DNA of 64,000 nt from Chrysogorgia sp. JL179-B06 (Eukaryota; Cnidaria; Anthozoa; Scleralcyonacea; Chrysogorgiidae), in NCBI GenBank assembly GCA_035772405.1, contig JAYKKM010000047.1, positions 3,514,001 to 3,578,000 on the forward strand, given 5' to 3'. This document shows positions 1-10,671 of this stretch, one piece after another. The notes under the pieces are model-generated. The model searched no databases and was not told the origin of the DNA. It saw nothing but the letters and a program-made list of their open reading frames with translations. How positions within the stretch are numbered: position 1 is the stretch's first letter; each line of letters opens with the position of its first letter. The position numbers and the translations under genes are program-made.

Positions 1-1208
1 TACACTAGTTTTGCGAATGGCTGTTTTGAAAGGGATCATGTCGTTATGGCTATAAAGGTTGAAGCTAAAATTGTTGGTTCGACAAACCATGACCCGGCAT
101 TACTCTAAATTTCTTTGGAGGTTCCCAGTTTCTCGTGCCCAGTAATCTAACAACTGATTTTGAGGTGCGCGGGGAGTCGATCTGCTTATACCCAAAATGA
201 AGGCGAAGCAGTTCATATAAATCCTAAAGTTACGTCACGTAGACTATCGGTAGTAAAATTCAAAATTAAAATCAGCTGTTCTAAAATAACTGAGCATTAT
301 CGTAAGAGTTAGGTTAGTATTAGGGTTAGGACTATGTTTGGAATTCGGGATTCTATATGAGACGTCAGCCCAAAACGTCAATGGAATAGGTTATTTGCAC
401 CGTTCTCGATAGAAGTCATTAATTTAGCCTACCTGATCTACATAATTGCTTGCTCACCCCAAAATAAATTATATAAACATGACCATGATATAAACAAGAT
501 ATAGACATTTTGAAAATCTGCGCGAGTTCCTGCCATCTGCACGTATGCCATCTTGAAGGGTAAGGAGAATTTAGGTAAGGAGAATTTTTGATAATTTAAT
601 ATTTATAATTGAAACGTGGTAATATGGACAAATAGAGAGTATATATGATGAGCATATTACAGAGCATGTTATTATTATACAATGAGTACAGACAATTATT
701 GATGTCTTGCCACCTACAAAATATCAAAACTTGTCTGTAGGTGACGTAATTGTCTTTGCGTGGCTTTCCTCCTAAACTCCCTAAAGGATTCTACATTTAT
801 AATTGTATAATAAAACAATTATTGGATTCGGCTTACACATGATATCAAGAATTATCCAGACCTCTGTCAATGTTATCCGCCTCAGCCTTCGGCAGATAAC
901 ATTAACCTCGCGGTCTGGATAATTCTTGATTATCATGCTCAGCCGCATCCAATAATTGTATAATATTAATAAAGGAAAGCTATTTTATAAACGAAATCGA
1001 AAACCTATTTTCCGTGTTCCCATAGTTATAGAAACACTGGAATTTAATATCGCAATGGAAACACTCACCATATATTCGGACTCGTGTTTCCATTGCGATT
1101 TCTCGTTCTCCCAATCTTCCACTCGTGTTTCTATAACGTACTACTAGGGGGAAATATGGAAAATGTTTGCTATTATATAATCACTAAGGATTCATGAAAT
1201 ATGATAAG
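1..1208. other. Gene-free stretch downstream of MFSD6-like gene A
   Basis: No convincing coding sequence. It holds an imperfect foldback at about 815-961, whose arms read inward from ACAATTATTGGAT-type ends and meet near 888, and a second inverted repeat around 1023-1138 built on GTTATAGAAACACT and its complement. The rest is AT-rich and unremarkable. A few TTAGGG-like words near 308-330 are too short and irregular to be a telomeric array. Confidence 0.6.
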
Positions 1209-2119
1209 CTAAGGTAAATCTTCTGACGTTGGTTTTGATTCTAAAGGAATTGACTCGTAATCATCGTCACTATGTCTCTCTAACAAGGAACGTGATTCTT
1301 CTGACGCACTATGGAAGTATTTTAAATTTCTTGTCGTCACGAGTACGAGAAAGTTGACGAGAGAGACAATCCCGAAGGTGATAAACGTTTTACTCGATCC
1401 AATGTTATGAACGAGTACCCCACCCAATATCGAACCCCCGCCAACACCCAATCCCCAATGGACGCCTGATAGGACCCCCTGCATGGTCGCGGTGGCACCG
1501 GGATTTAAACCGACGAAGGATACTGCTAGAGACCAAACGAGGGTGGTTGATACGCCGTGAAACAGCTCGATGGGTAAGACGAGCCATGGATTCTTGATCA
1601 CTCCGTAAGCTATGAGTCTTAACGAAGAGAATACAAGGCCGATGTAGAGCACACGATGGTGGCCGACCATTCTCGTGACGAACCCTGTTGATTGGTACGA
1701 CACAACCTCGGAGAGACATTGCGTTGCAGCTATGATGCTGAACAGGAACTGGGTTCCTCCTAGATCCTGAAGATGCCAGAGTAGGAATGTCTTTACAAGG
1801 CCCCACATGCATCCAAACAACCATATAGTCGCGAAAAATGACATGTAATCGATGCTTAGTAATATTGTTGTTGTTCCGAGGACGTTCGTCTCAGCTGGCC
1901 CGTGTCTATCTTCAAAGCGGAAGAACATTGCTGGGACAAATGCAGCGATCATCAATACGCCGAAGGCGTAGAAACACGGCATGTAGTCGACGTAACCGGG
2001 ATCGTTGCAATTGGACTTCTCCTGAATTGTACTTACTGCAGACCCCACGGCAAAGGAGGAGACACCCCATCCAAGGGCTCCCCATTGCCGTTGCTTGCCG
2101 TAAAAATCTTTATCATCAC
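1209..2119 (-). CDS. MFSD6-like transporter gene A, last exon
   Basis: Encodes the C-terminal half of a major facilitator superfamily protein of the MFSD6/MFS_1-like type, an integral membrane protein of unknown substrate. The exon opens at an acceptor (minus strand TTTTCCAG then GTGATGAT) and ends with TAG. About six hydrophobic helices are visible, with the paralog signatures KTFLLWHLQDLGGTQFLF and HWGLGVGGGSILGGVLVH. It is followed by an acidic cytosolic tail rich in S, E and D. The reading frame joins in phase 1 to the donor at 24663/24664. The spliced protein would be about 577 residues, and the junction aligns with the uninterrupted sequence of gene B at LADSATVELL. The intron is about 22.5 kb and contains the Polinton. 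The pairing of the two exons is inferred from frame, phase and homology, not from a transcript. Confidence 0.85.
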
Positions 2120-2481
2120 CTGGAAAAGAGAATAATTTCGTCTTGTCAAACCGAGTAAACACAAAAAGTTTAAGGAATTACATATATGTATATGCTATAT
2201 GTATATAGCATTTCATTTTAAATATAGTAATTGGGATTAAGTGAATAAGACCGTTTATTAGAAATTGACAAGTGACTATAGACTGTTATAGTCGCGTGAG
2301 CTAGGTGACTATAACATTTTCAGCGATTTCAAAATGGCGGCTTCTCGATTTGTCGATGTTGCGGACGAAAAAATTAAAGAAAATACTATTCAAAAACAAA
2401 ATAAAGAGGGAACTAAATATGGAGTTGAACTTTTTCGAGGTAAAATATAAGAATGTTTCTAATTTTAGTATAGTACTAGTA

Positions 2482-2634
2482 AAAAGTAAATGCATGGCAT
2501 TTCGGTCGATTAGTGATTAAATGTCCCTCGATTAGTGATTAAATGTCCCTCAAACCTCGGTAGGTTTAGCCTCCCGAGGCATGAGGGACGTTTAATCACT
2601 AATCGATCGAAATGCCATGCATTTACTTTGTAAT
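2482..2634. repeat. Foldback (inverted repeat) element
   Basis: The left arm (AAGTAAATGCATGGCATTTCG, then CGATTAGTGATTAAATGTCCCTC repeated twice in tandem) is matched by a reverse-complement right arm ending near 2634. The centre is the short hairpin CCTCGG...CCGAGG. It would fold into a single long hairpin and resembles a MITE. Confidence 0.8.
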
Positions 2635-2813
2635 ACCATTGTCATCGAGGGAATAAACAAAACAATGGATGCTTTAGTTTGGTGTAATCTCTGTCGAACT
2701 GGTTCAATGAATCTGTATTTAAATTTGGTTTGCAAATTGGTTGTTGGACAAACTGTGCCAGCAATCCAATGACCTGTATAAAAAGCGAGTGTTTAATACC
2801 GTAATTATATACA

Positions 2814-3110
2814 GTGTTTATAAAAAAAATCGGAAGCGCCACAAAATTAATTAATATTCGCTCAGAGGTGTCCAGGGCTTTCAAACTACAGTATAGCGAC
2901 GCTACATGCAGGTCAATATTCATGATGATTTCATTAATCTCAAGGGGTATTATCGCTAGATTCCTTAGAGAAGGCCGAGTGGAAGAACGGCCGCGTGGTG
3001 GACCCAACAATGTTAAAGTAGACGAAGAGATGAGACAATGGCTCAATGAAATCATCGACGAAAACTGCCTTCGTACACTTTTTAAATTAACCAAGAACTC
3101 TAGTTGTTGA
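2814..3110 (+). pseudogene. IS630/Tc1-mariner-like transposase N-terminal fragment (decayed)
   Basis: The reading frame carries a helix-turn-helix style segment (SEVSRAFKLQYSDATCRSI) followed by RGIIARFLREGRVEERPRGG and VDEEMRQWLNEIIDENC. This matches the DNA-binding N-terminus of Tc1/IS630-type DDE transposases, with the typical GR.EERP.GG linker. No catalytic DDE domain follows in frame. The 3' side degenerates and then runs into the 3201-3520 palindrome. I treat it as a truncated, inactive relic; the family assignment is by motif memory only. Confidence 0.5.
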
Positions 3111-3200
3111 CAGACATATTGGGTAACATTAGAAGTAATTCCCATCGTACTTTTCGCGCTTGGCTTTGACCTTTTAGCTTTGTCGGAGGACAACCTTTTG

Positions 3201-3520
3201 CCTGTATATCGATAATACAGCTAAATCCAATAGCGCAGAGTCTGGTTGCTATTAATAGCTCAAAATGAGGACAAACAAACCAAATTTGACTCACAAATTA
3301 TTGCAAACGAGCTATTTTCTTTTGTTATGGCGCAAGAATTATGGGTAAAAGCGGACAAACATCGATACTGAGATGACATCAGTATCGATGTTTGTCCGCT
3401 TTTACCCATAATTCTTGCGGCCATAACAAAAGAAAATAGCTCATTTGCAATAATTTGTGAGTCAAATTTGGTTTGTTTGTCCTCATTTTGAGCTATTAAT
3501 AGCTATTATCGATATACAGG
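3201..3520. repeat. Large near-perfect palindrome
   Basis: Arms of roughly 130 bp (about 3244-3375 and 3380-3508) are reverse complements with only a few differences. They are separated by a few bases around GATACTGAGATGACATCAGTATC. The extreme ends (CCTGTATATCGATAA and its complement) also match, with a short extra segment in the left arm. Confidence 0.9.
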
Positions 3521-3648
3521 CAAGTCCGATCGCAGAAATTTTTTTTGGGATCACTTGCCATGGGAAGCAATTAATCTGATTGGTTACCCGAAACAACTTT
3601 TATCCTAACCCTAACCCCCCGCCTAGCGAGTTTTCTAACCCTAACCCC

Positions 3649-4301
3649 CAGTACGGACTGCAGACAAGTTGAAAGCCTTGAAAGATGGTGGATTACTTCG
3701 AAAAATACGTTGATTTACGGACATTTGTTGCTGTCATAAGATAAACATTAGGGACTTTAAGATCTACGACGGCAACCTAGGACGGGGACGTCGTTCAAAC
3801 AAAATAATCTTCATGCGAAACAATAAGAATGAATAATTTTTATTCCCAAGAGTAATTTCAACGCCGTTCTCGTTCTGTTTACAACGCCACTGAGAGCATT
3901 TTCACGTCTTTAGGACGACGGTAACTCGCGGAGAGATGAGATATCTGACTTAAACACAGACACTATAATCGTTTTAGAAATATTGAAGCGTTTTGGAGAT
4001 CATAAAACAAGCTTGGAGTGTCAAATACGCTAGTCAATCGACCGTGGTTTCATTCAAATGCTAAAATTTGTATTGCTTTTACTGCCGTCGCCGTCCTAGG
4101 TTGCCGTCGTAGATCTTAAAGTCCTTATGATCAACGCCAGAACAGTTCGAATTTACAATTTTAATACAGTCAGACTGACTATTATTTTAAATACTAATCA
4201 TGTTTATCTTATGACAGCAACAAATGTCCAGTAAATCAACGTATTTTTCGAAGTAATCCACCATCTTTCAAGACTTTCAACTTGTCTGCAGTCCGTACTG
4301 T
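3649..4301. mobile_element. Non-autonomous TIR element with a second element nested inside
   Basis: Ends are CAGTACGGACTGCAGACAAG and its reverse complement, with about 100-bp matching arms (3649-3751 and about 4201-4301). Inside lies another inverted pair, GGACTTTAAGATCTACGACG (near 3752) and its complement (near 4127). An inner element of about 375 bp therefore appears to have inserted into the outer one. No transposase is encoded. Confidence 0.75.
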
Positions 4302-4628
4302 CTTTCCAATAAATTGTAATCTTTTTAGATTATCCATATACTGTTTATACTTTCAGTTATAGAAGTTTGTGGTATGTTTTCACAGCGATGATATAAGCGA
4401 GAATAAGCCAGGTTACAAAATAATCCAATATCCGTGGAGTCACGTGACCAGCCTTTACCAGGGTCTTCTCTTCCCTCGCTCCACTCCCCTATCCCGGGCG
4501 CTCCCTCCCCGGGCACTGAGAATTAGACCCTGAGGTTGGTCCGATCGTATATATGATGTAGAAGACATACGTTGAAAGGCGACCGGAAATTTAATGTACC
4601 ACTGACACTTTAATTGATTGACCGATGA

Positions 4629-5425
4629 CAATCTCGTTCCCAGAGCCTGCGTTCCTTTTGGCCTGTAGCCAAAAAACAGAGGCTCTGGGGAACTCCGATG
4701 AAAAAGTCCCCAAAATTGGGTTTTTGTTCCCAGTCCTCTGGTTCCCAGTTCTCTATAATTTGCTACTGTCATCGACGATGTTTAGCTTGTTCGAAGACCA
4801 GGAAAAATATTTGTTTACCGATAAAGAATGGCCCAGTATGTTTTACAAAGCTCTTGGCAAAGCATTGCGATACAAATGGTCTTTCTTATCTTTCGCTAAA
4901 TCGTCAACCGCGTCGCCGTCGGCAGTGATCGGCTCAGCCGCTCAGGTAGGCTCAGCAGAACACATTAAAATGTAAGGAATTGTACTTTCTGTCAAGAACT
5001 TTGGCTAAACTACATCGACCTTGTAGTCTCTAATATAATTTTAAAATTCTGAGGCGAAACTGCGAAGAATTACGAGACAAGTCAGACGATGGATGTTTGT
5101 TTGGCGACGAAGCGAGAATAATATTAATAATAGTTTTAAGTTTTAACTTATTTCATGTGTTCAATTGTATTTTGAGTCTGTCGTGTATAATTATGTGTTG
5201 CAGGTGTATCGAATAAATCTTTACCAGCCATAGTTCTGAAAAGAACTGCTTATTTTTAAACCGCGATTCGAAAATGCAAAACTTCGCTCGAGCAATTAGC
5301 TCCTAAAGAAACTGGTGCGAGAGCTCAGCATCAACCAATCAAATGACGAGTTTCATCGGAGTTCCGCAGAGCCTCCGTTTCCCCTCCGCAGGACAGGGGG
5401 ATCGCAGGCTCTGGGTACGAGATTG
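4629..5425. mobile_element. Non-autonomous element with terminal inverted repeats
   Basis: The left end reads CAATCTCGTTCCCAGAGCCT and the right end is its near-exact reverse complement. A further matching sub-terminal block covers GGCTCTG.GGAACTCCGATGA. The interior has an open frame (4625-4975) with no recognisable domain, which I do not call a gene. Confidence 0.7.
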
Positions 5426-5454
5426 GACCTGGTTTAGATCGATGACATCTAAGT

Positions 5455-6060
5455 CGGCGGAAATGCCCCTGGGATCGGCTGGTCCATTCTATAATCCAAT
5501 TGGCTTGTCATAAAACAATTAATTCAGCCGAGTATAATTTATTCATCTAAATCTGATTTTACAACAAATTAGAAGTGATAGTTTTCGCTAAATTGGATAT
5601 ATGCTTCTTATAACCATGGATGTATGGTGGATTATTAAGCTTGTTAGCTGTTTTTATGCCGACGAATGCTGACATGAACAACTCTGAAGAGCATTGAATA
5701 TTTCTCAATTATTCAGGTCAACAAAGTAGACAAAGGCAATGGAACAAACAAAAATTATCATATCTAAGCACCCAGAAATTCTCAAAGTGGCCGACGAGCA
5801 AATAGAAGGCATTGACGAGCAAATACATGGCACTCGTACCAGCCCACTGCCAGATGTGGGATTGTTAACACGTTACGATATGTTCGATTATCCGCTCTTT
5901 TTAAGAAAACTACATTCGCTAGCCTGATAAGCTGTACGTATATTGTAAACAGATAATTTATCTTTGTTTTAATATATATTGTAGCTTTGGGAGTTGATTA
6001 TTTCTCAAGAAAACGTTCGTCGAGGGCCATTTTCGCCGACCTTCCACCGGGAACGAGGTT
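5455..6060. repeat. Diverged copy of the 43364-43833 MITE family
   Basis: From CCCCTGGGATCGGCTGGTCC onward this copy is collinear with 43405-43770 (shared AATTAATTCAGCCGAGTATA and GGTGGATTATTAAGCTTGTT). The right TIR (GAGGGCCATTTTCGCCGACC) appears only near 6018-6058, after about 230 bp of extra sequence, so this copy seems to be interrupted. Confidence 0.7.
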
Positions 6061-6109
6061 GGGTCCAAGTCGAAAATTTATAGACAACTTTGACAGGACT
6101 TTTGAAGTG

Positions 6110-6197
6110 AGGTTTATTGTCAATTTATCGAATTTTCAGTTTTACTTTCCCATTGAAATTTTCTTGACATTATAAAACGTTATTTTATACGTTTTGT
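6110..6197 (+). repeat. Diverged direct repeat left of the Polinton
   Basis: GGTTTATT, AATTTTCAGTTTTA and TTCTTGA.ATT.TAAAACG are shared, in the same order and orientation, with 23928-24023 on the other side of the Polinton. The match is imperfect, so this is an older repeat and not a target duplication. Confidence 0.5.
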
Positions 6198-6276
6198 ACT
6201 AATCGTTTATAGTCGAAAATAAACATGCGTGGCAGGTGGAAAATATAAAACAGAAATTTAACAAGTAAACTCTTTT

Positions 6277-6282
6277 ATGGGA
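6277..6282 (+). repeat. Polinton target site duplication, left copy
   Basis: ATGGGA directly precedes the element end and is repeated at 23910-23915. Polintons make 6-bp target duplications. Confidence 0.93.
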
Positions 6283-6993
6283 AGTAGTATAGAGAGTGGG
6301 GGTGCGAGCCCAATTTTGGCACATTCAATGTTGAACGCGAATATAATCACCAAAACATCGCCAAATTTGCGCCAAATCCCAAACCCCCAAAATTCGATGT
6401 CATTTCGGTAATTCTAAATTTATAATATGCATTAAATAAGACCACAAACCCGATTTATACGCTAATAATGTGACATTTCAATATTTTTACATGTTTTTAA
6501 AAAATAGAAAGTGTCGTTTCAAAAAAAGTAGAGTGTGGGACCCCAAGCGTTTTTCACATATCTGGAAAAATATAAAATGACGAAGCGACACTTTCTATTT
6601 TTAGAAAAAAAAAATATGCGGCACGAGCCCAGGCATTTTCACACAGCACATTCGATGTCGAACGCGAATATAAACGCCAAAACATCGCCAAATCGCGAAC
6701 CCCCAAAAACTTGATTTATACGCTAGTAATATGACATTTCAATAGAAAGTGCCGTTTCACAATTTTCACATATTTAAAAAAAGTGTCGTTTCAACATTTT
6801 CACGTATTTCAACATTTTCACATTTTTTAACAAACTACTGCTGTCCCGATTCACGCGCGAAAAAAACCCACTAGATTTTGATTCTAGTGGTAATGTTTAT
6901 CCAAATGGTGCTCTTTTGATTGGCTAACAACATTGACTAACAAATAGCCAACTATTTTACGAATTAGTCCGTTTGTTCACTGTTTTCAGTGGT
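6283..6993. repeat. Polinton left terminal inverted repeat (711 bp)
   Basis: Reverse complement of 23199-23909, of equal length and with no indel seen by eye. One substitution was noticed next to the homopolymer at about 6867 versus 23325. The inner end reaches into the PolB gene and supplies its stop codon and last nine codons. Confidence 0.95.
6868..6890 (-). terminator. Hairpin plus T-run after PolB
   Basis: On the minus strand this is CCACTAGA, a 7-nt loop, TCTAGTGG, then G and seven T residues, about 75 bases after the PolB stop. The same structure lies in the right TIR after the outermost plus-strand gene. A transcript 3'-end or terminator role is inferred from position and shape. Confidence 0.5.
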
Positions 6994-9900
6994 GTCTCTC
7001 GCTTCAATGTTTTTGTGACCATATGCGTAGGAGTCAATGCCATTTTCTAGAAGGTATCGTTTGTCATCAAAACAGGATAGCGACACTTTATTAATTTCGT
7101 AACTACCAAGCTGATGTTTGACACTTCTAATGGTCTTCATTGTGTGTCGCAACTGTCTCTGCTCGAGTAACACGCTTTTGTAATCTTCGTGCCTGATTAC
7201 TTTTTTAATAATATTCTTTCTAATACCCTTAGCGGTTTTCCCACCACCTCCACCCTCTTTCAAATAGCTGTACATTTTACTGCGCAACCCGACGAACTCG
7301 ACAATTGGCGTCCCAGCGCACTCGTCCTTCATCTTCCCAATGACTTTCTTATTCTCTCTAAAAAAGAATGGGCTGTCTGCGGGGTAGTCACTATTGTCGA
7401 ACTTTTCGCACTCCATCATAAAGTCGGAATAAACGTCGTCAGTTTTGATCGAGTACAACAGACTGTCAGTGTCAGTGAAGTGTAATCTACAGGTGTCGCT
7501 AGAGTACTTTTTCATAATATAATTGTAGTGAAAATTGTACATCAACGTTTTACTCAAGTCTAGTATGCACATACCCTGCACATATGCAGGTCTATTTAGT
7601 GTCAGCGTTTCTTTAACCTTATGGACAGCGACTAAATTCTCGCTAAATATTTTGCAAGACACAAACGTCGGCTTCGAGACAAGCTTTTCTAATTTTTTCG
7701 CAGTGGTCACCAATCTTACGTCCACACGCTTCCTCAAATTTTCCATCGTTTTTCCGAACACACTGTTGTTCATCAACTTGAAGAAATCCTTCTCGAAAGC
7801 GTTCTTAGCCGCAGTTCTTTTGACTGTGTTAAAGTCAATGTACTTGCCTAACCACTTGGACTGGTCAAACTGTAGGACCCTATGAACCTTTTTGATTTTC
7901 AACCCAAGGTTCGTGTACAACTGCAGGTTTCCGTAGTGACACACGTACTTTTTTTTGTCCATCAAATTAGTCACCAACTTTTTCACACCACCAACACTCA
8001 CGTTAAACTTATTTTTGATTTTCGTGCAGTACTCCGACAACATGTCAACGGTTATCTCCATCTTCTCAGGAGCCACTGGGTAATCGTTATGCAGGTCATG
8101 CAAATGGTCTGGATACTCCAAGTCGACTTCGAGCAGTAAGCCCTTTTTACTATTGTTGTGATAGTCGCATAGATTAACCTTTTCTATTTCTTTCTCGGTC
8201 AACCACTTGAAGCCACCCGTGGGTAGACTTCGACTCATCGCCCATCCATACAAATTGTTGGCGTCAAGGTACATCAAGTACTTCGACTCTTGCTCTTTGT
8301 CATACCCTTCCATGTATTTATTATTCGCCACGCCATGCCTGTTGCATATGTAGCTCACACCACCACGCATACCCATTTCTACAAACTGGAACATGTCAAT
8401 GTCGGACAATAATTCGAGTTCTACTCCAGTCATCTTTAACATAGCGTCCCAAGCCAATCCAGGCGACGTGAAATAGTGACACGGGTCTAATTTGTACTCA
8501 CGATGGCATGTCTTTCTAAAGTTCTCAAAAACGTCGGCAAGCAAGAGCACGTCACTTTTCAAATACAGGTCGTGATACCCACCCATGTTTTCAACGTCGA
8601 AGTAGTCCCACACATCGCAAGCACGCTCATGCATTTCTTCCGTAATATCTTCGTCATTCAGAATATTGTAAAAGTCCTTTTTGGAGGGTAGCTCGCATTC
8701 ATCGAATTTATCAAAGGAGTCCATATAATCATAGGGATAGACCCCCTTTCTTGTCATAAGTGCCAACCCCTCGTCGCGAAACACTTCTGACGTGTATTTG
8801 AAAGCGTCCCTTGGTAGGTTCCTCACCAAGTTGTCTAGACCACTACTCATGAACTGAAAGCTGTCCAAGAATACCAAGTTTTTTCCAAGCATGAACGCCA
8901 TGTACTTCTCCATGTTGTTTGGTATCACATTTATGTCTTGGCCAAACTTTCCAATCTCCTGCATGATGAAATGGCTATCGTAGCCACGTAAGTTATGAAA
9001 GATCACAAGAATTTTATCAGTCAACTTAAAGTTCACGTTACACTGACGATGCGCAGACCCTCTGTACTTGCCTGACACGTGACAGTGGTCTCTCACTCTG
9101 ACGTCAGCGCCGGTGTACTCAACACTGCAAATATGGCAACTCTTAGCCTCGTCAAAGTTCTTCTTATCGGCATCAGTCAGCACCATTTCTTTGTTAAAAT
9201 GACTCTCAGATGTTTCTTTACAATATTCAACAATTTCTAACATCTCCCCAATTAACTTGTTGACTGCATTTTCACCGCGATACACTTTTACTGGCTTACT
9301 GTACTCGTCGTCGTAGCAACAAACCAATTTATACCCATAACCACAGTCAACGTGCCTCTGGTAGGCATTTGTGTAGCTACACCCGCTTGACAGCTTTGCT
9401 GTGTGCACCTTCTGTGTGATAGCCTCGAAATCTGCGTACACCACAAATGGTACATTTAATTGCCTGCTAAAATTCTCGTATTTCACTTTCGCACCTTTTT
9501 GCGGCATTTTAATAGCTTGCTTCCCATTGATGACCAAACACACTTCAATATGGCTTTCAAGCACGTCCGCGCGGGTGAAACACTGCAGGCAATATCTACA
9601 AAAGTGCTTTCTTGCCTTGTGCTCTGTCTGGCGGTACATGAATTTGTTAAAATCGCGAATGTACACATAATGCTTGTTGCCCACGTCATTAGTTATCAAC
9701 AATAGGTCCATGTGGTCAGGGTGCACTTCCTTAGAAACGTACACAGGGAATGGCTGCTTATTTTCATACCCAAAAACATTTATGCTAATATCGCTCGCCT
9801 TTTCGATCTTGTTGTAATCTTTGAGTGTGACTGGGAAGTCAATTCCGTCATAATTCAGCTCACCGACATGTCTAGCGTACTTCGACGTTCTATCAGAGTG

Positions 9901-10671
9901 TTTTCCGACAGGAAACTTATGTGCTAGGTGGCACCATCTAAAGCACTCGTTGTCATCATCGTTATTTACATTTATCAAACCCTTCATACTATTGCACAAC
10001 TCCTTTGGCAACGCAATGTAGCTACTCCCATGCAAAGGTCTGTAAATAGCGACGTTAACATAGTGCGCGTCTATTTTGTCGATAGTCCATCCAGACCCCT
10101 CAGATAACCACCCAGCTATCCGCGTCAAGATCTGCTCTGATCCACGATTGGCGACACCTTCGATGTCGCGCTCGTTAATGACGACGAACGTCTCGCTGTT
10201 AAAGTAGGCAGTTTTGTACGTGGTCTTATTGAGCTCTAAAGCCTTCTCAAAAGTGACCTTGACTGTCTCTACCACTTTCATCCCGTTGGTCTCACCTAGC
10301 TCACGTCTCAAAAGATTAACGACAGCGCTTCTACTACCATTCACCTGATCGATGTCTCTGTCGTTAACCACCTCGACTCCATAGGACCTGGTGAACCCTC
10401 TCAGCGCTCGACCCAACAGCCGTGGGCTATGGTCTTCAACTGTGGGTTGCGCTTCCCGGTCTCTAGCAAGACGGGTGTGCGTCCGACTGTCAACGTTAAC
10501 TCGTCTGTTTGTCAGCGGATTAACAATACTGACATTTGTCGTGTCGCTAAAAACACCATCTCTAACAAGTTGATTGTAGACTCGCCCATGGACATTGACT
10601 GCTCTACCTGTTAGTGGATTTACAACGGCTGCACCATTTCTAACAAGTGAGTTTTCTGCGACGTCACCCAT
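6964..10671 (-). CDS. polB: Protein-primed family B DNA polymerase (pPolB)
   Basis: A 1,235-residue replicase for the element. The 3'-5' exonuclease motifs are visible: Exo I YADFEAI (D414, E416), Exo II FHNLRGYDSHF (near 558-568) and Exo III YLKSDVLLLAD (703-713). Polymerase motifs follow: A YLDANNLYG (801-809), B KLMNNSVFGKT (965-975) and C DTDS (1067-1070). There are two zinc sites: C358/C361/H374/C378, and an endonuclease-VII-like C512/C515...DHCH...C544 module between Exo I and Exo II. The N-terminus has two tandem copies of NPLTxRxVNV (18-27 and 51-60). All catalytic motifs look intact. The start ATG at 10671 overlaps the upstream gene by 8 nt. The last residues, TTENSEQTD, lie in the left TIR and are shared with the gene at the other end. 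Confidence 0.97.
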   Translation of the reverse strand: MGDVAENSLVRNGAAVVNPLTGRAVNVHGRVYNQLVRDGVFSDTTNVSIVNPLTNRRVNVDSRTHTRLARDREAQPTVEDHSPRLLGRALRGFTRSYGVEVVNDRDIDQVNGSRSAVVNLLRRELGETNGMKVVETVKVTFEKALELNKTTYKTAYFNSETFVVINERDIEGVANRGSEQILTRIAGWLSEGSGWTIDKIDAHYVNVAIYRPLHGSSYIALPKELCNSMKGLINVNNDDDNECFRWCHLAHKFPVGKHSDRTSKYARHVGELNYDGIDFPVTLKDYNKIEKASDISINVFGYENKQPFPVYVSKEVHPDHMDLLLITNDVGNKHYVYIRDFNKFMYRQTEHKARKHFCRYCLQCFTRADVLESHIEVCLVINGKQAIKMPQKGAKVKYENFSRQLNVPFVVYADFEAITQKVHTAKLSSGCSYTNAYQRHVDCGYGYKLVCCYDDEYSKPVKVYRGENAVNKLIGEMLEIVEYCKETSESHFNKEMVLTDADKKNFDEAKSCHICSVEYTGADVRVRDHCHVSGKYRGSAHRQCNVNFKLTDKILVIFHNLRGYDSHFIMQEIGKFGQDINVIPNNMEKYMAFMLGKNLVFLDSFQFMSSGLDNLVRNLPRDAFKYTSEVFRDEGLALMTRKGVYPYDYMDSFDKFDECELPSKKDFYNILNDEDITEEMHERACDVWDYFDVENMGGYHDLYLKSDVLLLADVFENFRKTCHREYKLDPCHYFTSPGLAWDAMLKMTGVELELLSDIDMFQFVEMGMRGGVSYICNRHGVANNKYMEGYDKEQESKYLMYLDANNLYGWAMSRSLPTGGFKWLTEKEIEKVNLCDYHNNSKKGLLLEVDLEYPDHLHDLHNDYPVAPEKMEITVDMLSEYCTKIKNKFNVSVGGVKKLVTNLMDKKKYVCHYGNLQLYTNLGLKIKKVHRVLQFDQSKWLGKYIDFNTVKRTAAKNAFEKDFFKLMNNSVFGKTMENLRKRVDVRLVTTAKKLEKLVSKPTFVSCKIFSENLVAVHKVKETLTLNRPAYVQGMCILDLSKTLMYNFHYNYIMKKYSSDTCRLHFTDTDSLLYSIKTDDVYSDFMMECEKFDNSDYPADSPFFFRENKKVIGKMKDECAGTPIVEFVGLRSKMYSYLKEGGGGGKTAKGIRKNIIKKVIRHEDYKSVLLEQRQLRHTMKTIRSVKHQLGSYEINKVSLSCFDDKRYLLENGIDSYAYGHKNIEARDTTENSEQTD

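Larger units (their letters stand above)
2120..6276. other. Intron of gene A, left part: nested non-autonomous elements
   Basis: There is no intact gene here. The stretch is a pile of foldback and TIR elements listed separately, a decayed transposase fragment, and AT-rich filler. Two short blocks of CTAACCC repeats occur near 3604-3650. Confidence 0.7.

Noticed and set aside
300..340. TTAGGG-like words suggesting telomeric repeat
   Set aside because: Only a few irregular copies, in the middle of ordinary repeat sequence; no array.
3604..3650. CTAACCC repeats suggesting interstitial telomere
   Set aside because: Two blocks of two units each, next to a TIR element; too short to support a telomeric origin.
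4625..4975. 116-residue open frame
   Set aside because: Lies inside a TIR element, overlaps a terminal repeat, and shows no domain.
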